Positions 61,809 to 64,000 of a stretch of DNA of 64,000 nt are shown here, piece by piece. Below the pieces are notes generated by a model that worked only from the letters and a program-made list of their open reading frames with translations, did no database searches and was not told where the DNA came from. The stretch lies in contig CAYLHO010000001.1 in assembly GCA_964383665.1 (NCBI GenBank), positions 62,001 through 126,000 of the forward strand. Direction: 5' to 3'. A program made the position numbers and the translations under genes. This DNA is from UMGS687 sp964383665. GTDB taxonomy: Bacteria; Bacillota; Clostridia; Christensenellales; UBA1242. Every line of letters starts with the position of its first letter. The stretch's first letter is position 1.

Positions 61809-61885
61809 TAAATTTTTAAAAATTTCTGTCAAAATGCTTGACATCCAGAAAAAACAAGGCTAAAATAATGTCAAGAAACTTGACA
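61784..61885. promoter_or_regulatory. Three 17-bp repressor operators
   Basis: TGTCAA-N5-TTGACA occurs three times: O1 61784-61800, O2 61827-61843, O3 61869-61885, centred 42-43 bases apart, four helical turns. A degenerate half-site TGTCAA is at 61770-61775. O2 covers the -35 of the rightward promoter and O3 its start region. Confidence 0.93.
61838..61866 (+). promoter_or_regulatory. Rightward early promoter (PR-like)
   Basis: TTGACA (shared with O2), a 17-base spacer and TAAAAT at 61861-61866. Drives the Cro-like gene and the early genes. Confidence 0.88.
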
Positions 61886-61899
61886 AAAGGAGGTTAAAA

Positions 61900-62076
61900 A
61901 TGAAAATTAAGCAACTAAGATTGTCTAGGAATTTGACGCAATTAGAGTTTGCCCAAATTATCGGAGTCAAAAGAACAACTCTGAGTAACTGGGAACTTAA
62001 CAGAGCCAATCCAAGTGTTTCAATTCTAAAAAAAATAGCTCAATACTTTAATTGTTCTATTGAAGACTTAATCTAA
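61900..62076 (+). CDS. Cro-like helix-turn-helix protein
   Basis: 58 residues, essentially one Xre/Cro HTH: MKIKQLRLSRNLTQLEFAQI, then VKRTTLSNWELNRANPSVSI and LKKIAQYFNCSIEDLI. AAAGGAGG stands before the ATG, directly after operator O3. It faces the CI-like gene and would complete the lysogeny switch. Confidence 0.88.
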   Translation: MKIKQLRLSRNLTQLEFAQIIGVKRTTLSNWELNRANPSVSILKKIAQYFNCSIEDLI

Positions 62077-62089
62077 AGGAGGAAGAAAG

Positions 62090-62389
62090 GTGAAAAAAAT
62101 AACTTCAAAAGAAAATGAAATGCTTCAGCAGGTGAGACATTCAATCGGATATTATTCGATTAAGGAATTGCAAGTTATGTTTTTAAGTTGTGGCCGGGCA
62201 AAAATTGATTACTTAGTAAATTCAGGCAAATTAAAATTTATAAGCCCAAACAATCGTGAAAAATACATAAAACTTGAAGACTTTTTGTCTTGTCTTCAAA
62301 ATGAAAAAGAGCTTTCAAAACAACAATTGGCAAGTTCGAAAGCTCCTATTCACACTAACAATTCAAACAATAGTGCACCATTATTTTAA
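62090..62389 (+). CDS. Small DNA-binding protein, excisionase-like
   Basis: 99 residues. SIKELQVMFLSCGRAKIDYL then GKLKFISPNNREKYIKLEDF looks like a winged-helix of the MerR/Xis type, followed by a polar tail. GTG start behind GGAGGAAG. Early position in the element fits an excisionase or early regulator. Confidence 0.6.
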   Translation: MKKITSKENEMLQQVRHSIGYYSIKELQVMFLSCGRAKIDYLVNSGKLKFISPNNREKYIKLEDFLSCLQNEKELSKQQLASSKAPIHTNNSNNSAPLF

Positions 62390-62437
62390 CACAAAACAAA
62401 ATTTTAAGCAACAAAAAAATTAGGAAGGAAAAATTAA

Positions 62438-62626
62438 ATGACAAACAAAATTGTATTTAGTGGACCTGTTGCCAAGGTTGCCGGGCTTGTTAGGAACATG
62501 CAAGAGTTTGAAACTTTGGGTAACTTTTTTAAGGTCCAAAACGAAATTAAAAAAACAAAGAAACGAAACGAATTGGAGTTTGTGTTTCCAAATCAAATTT
62601 CAATTTTCCAAGAGGAGGAATTATGA
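62438..62626 (+). CDS. Small element protein, unknown
   Basis: 62 residues, no recognised domain (NKIVFSGPVAKVAGLVRNMQ, then a basic stretch and FVFPNQISIFQEEEL). AGGAAGG precedes the ATG and the stop overlaps the next gene by 4 bases. Confidence 0.6.
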   Translation: MTNKIVFSGPVAKVAGLVRNMQEFETLGNFFKVQNEIKKTKKRNELEFVFPNQISIFQEEEL

Positions 62627-63012
62627 AAAACAAAATGGGAGATTTAAACAATCATTTATTCGCCTGTCTCGAAAGGCTTAACAACGAAGAATTAACTGAT
62701 GAAGAACTTGATCGTGAGGTTAAGCGTTCAAAATCAGCTGTAAAAATTGCTGAACCAAACCAATGGGCGCTTAAGCACCGATTAATCTACGAAAGGGCTT
62801 TTGGAGCCGTTCCTCGAGATAAGATTATTATATTTCTTGACGGCAATAAGCTCAACTTTAATATTGACAATCTAAAAATGATTACTCGCAAACAAAATTC
62901 TTTTTTAAACAAACAAAAATTAAGATTTGATAATCCAGAATTAACAATGATTGGAATTAATATCTCTGCTGTCTTGGAGAAATGTTTAGAGGTAAAAAAG
63001 GAGGCAAGATGA
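62623..63012 (+). CDS. HNH-type nuclease-like protein
   Basis: 129 residues. KHRLIYERAFGAVPRDKIIIFLDGN followed by NIDNLKMITRKQNSFLNK has the H...N...N layout of phage HNH proteins (H.LI.E..G.IP....I.F.DGN..N...DNL). Overlaps both neighbours by 4 bases (ATGA). Confidence 0.72.
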   Translation: MKNKMGDLNNHLFACLERLNNEELTDEELDREVKRSKSAVKIAEPNQWALKHRLIYERAFGAVPRDKIIIFLDGNKLNFNIDNLKMITRKQNSFLNKQKLRFDNPELTMIGINISAVLEKCLEVKKEAR

Positions 63013-63428
63013 GTAACCTAAAGAGAATCAGAGAAAAGAAAGGGTTAACGCAAACGGAACTTGCCGAGGCTCTTGGAACGGATAAGTATATGATTTCGAA
63101 ATTCGAAAACAATGTTTGCTTGCCGATTCCAATAATGACAAGAAGACTTTGCATTTTACTTGAAACTGAAATAGACAAAATATGGAAAAAAAGCGAAATT
63201 TACATAACACCTCGAAATTTAGCCCTAGAGCGACGAAATGAGGCGAACCGATTAACTTATTACAACTTTGCTTGTCGCATTCCTAAGGCATGTTGCAACA
63301 CGTTGCAACAAGATAAATTAAAACAAATGGGCTATTCAAGCAAGAAGGAATGGCTGTTAAAGCAAATTGAGCGCTTTGAGCGAGAGTTTGAAGCGAATGA
63401 AAAAATTAAGAACAAGAGGAGGGGATAG
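63009..63428 (+). CDS. Xre-family HTH protein
   Basis: 139 residues. N-terminal HTH LKRIREKKGLTQTELAEALG then DKYMISKFENNVCLP; the C-terminal half is basic and helical, with NFACRIPKACCNTLQQDKL. ATG overlaps the previous stop. Second HTH regulator of the early region. Confidence 0.8.
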   Translation: MSNLKRIREKKGLTQTELAEALGTDKYMISKFENNVCLPIPIMTRRLCILLETEIDKIWKKSEIYITPRNLALERRNEANRLTYYNFACRIPKACCNTLQQDKLKQMGYSSKKEWLLKQIERFEREFEANEKIKNKRRG

Positions 63429-63430
63429 AA

Positions 63431-64000
63431 GTGGAAAGGAAAGGATTTACTTTTTATCGGTCTATGTTTGAAACCGCACTTGATTTTGTTGATAATGATG
63501 AACCGGACGTTGCAAAACGCCAAGCCGATGCAGACGCGTTGGAATTGGCATGGTATAGAGGGATTTTCAATTTTATTTTCAGAGGGCAAGAGCCAAATTT
63601 TAAAAGTCGAGAGCTTAAGATTGCATGGAGGAATGTTTTGCCGATATTAATTAAGTCAAATAATTTGGCTCGTGCTGGAGCAACAGGGATAAACCAAGCA
63701 ACAGAAATCGATTTGAATCAATCAAAATCAATTGAAATCAACTCAAATCAATTGAAATCAATTGAAAAACAGACGCGCGTCTTTGAAACAGACAAAGAGG
63801 GTATATCTTTGTTTGTTAATAAAAAAATGTTTAATACTGTGAGCGCGTGCGCGCGCGTGCCTGTGAGAACAAACGAAGAACGGAAACCTTACTTTGCAAT
63901 CTTTAGCGATTTCTTCTCAACCTTGCCGGAAAACTTTAAAGAAGATGCATTCGAAATTGTTGACACAATAATTCAAGCAGCTGAAGAAGCCAACTCAACT
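63431..64000 (+). CDS. DUF6291-like replication-region protein, cut by window end
   Basis: 190 codons visible, frame open at the end. GFTFYRSMFETALDFVDNDE and YRGIFNFIFRGQEPNF, then IAWRNVLPILIKSN, resemble phage replication-region proteins of the DUF6291 kind. A middle linker is coded by AATCAATTGAAATCAA repeats (SIEINSNQLKSIEK), and a GC-alternating tract follows. GTG start, 2 bases after the previous stop. Possibly a replisome organiser; that is inference. Confidence 0.6.
   Translation, partial: MERKGFTFYRSMFETALDFVDNDEPDVAKRQADADALELAWYRGIFNFIFRGQEPNFKSRELKIAWRNVLPILIKSNNLARAGATGINQATEIDLNQSKSIEINSNQLKSIEKQTRVFETDKEGISLFVNKKMFNTVSACARVPVRTNEERKPYFAIFSDFFSTLPENFKEDAFEIVDTIIQAAEEANST
63725..63761. 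repeat. Two 17-bp direct repeats, iteron-like, inside the last gene
   Basis: AAATCAATTGAAATCAA at 63725-63741 and 63745-63761, period 20, with further partial copies on both sides (63714-63768). Each contains the palindrome TCAATTGA. Confidence 0.8.

Overview
The window looks like a metagenome-assembled scaffold (two 100-N gaps) from an anaerobic, endospore-forming, low-GC Bacillota of the broad Clostridia type. Evidence for this: a two-cluster [FeFe] hydrogenase and rubrerythrin (anaerobic life); sporulation genes sigG, gpr, ylbJ, a ytfI-like gene, ytfJ/gerW, dacF and spoVG; HrcA/CIRCE heat-shock control; and an L27 with the cleavable N-terminal extension plus its protease Prp. Codon use in the core genes is strongly biased to GTT and CTT. 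The species cannot be named from sequence alone.

Layout. 0-7.8 kb: der end, plsY, hydrogenase, rubrerythrin, then the CIRCE-controlled hrcA-grpE-dnaK-dnaJ operon. 7.8-16.2 kb: one giant minus-strand surface-protein gene made of DUF285/BspA-type leucine-rich repeat arrays. It is interrupted by two assembly gaps and one in-frame stop, and has a (CT)17 repeat and a terminator-like hairpin in its leader. 16.2-24.5 kb: mtaB, a HIT hydrolase, a two-gene unit with a putative zinc metallopeptidase, rplU-prp-rpmA, an OGG-type glycosylase, a probable small RNA, and nfeD-floA. 24.6-33.1 kb: a compact, well ameliorated set of podovirus-like virion genes (portal, scaffold, capsid, connector, tail hub, two holin types) without large terminase, lysin, integrase or replication genes. 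33.1-58.2 kb: housekeeping and sporulation genes on both strands. 58.2-59.5 kb: an M20 peptidase gene behind a trp-type attenuator with a 12-residue leader peptide. 59.5-64 kb: the left end of an integrative element: a tRNA-Glu fragment, integrase, CI-like repressor, a three-operator switch, a Cro-like protein and early genes, cut by the window end.

The most notable signals are the virion cassette lacking a packaging motor, the peptide-leader attenuator, the repeated TATAAT-N6-ATG arrangement suggesting leaderless mRNAs, the leader of the surface gene (dinucleotide repeat plus hairpin), the orphan small RNA, and the metallopeptidase pair. All functional calls rest on motif recognition by eye; no database search was possible.
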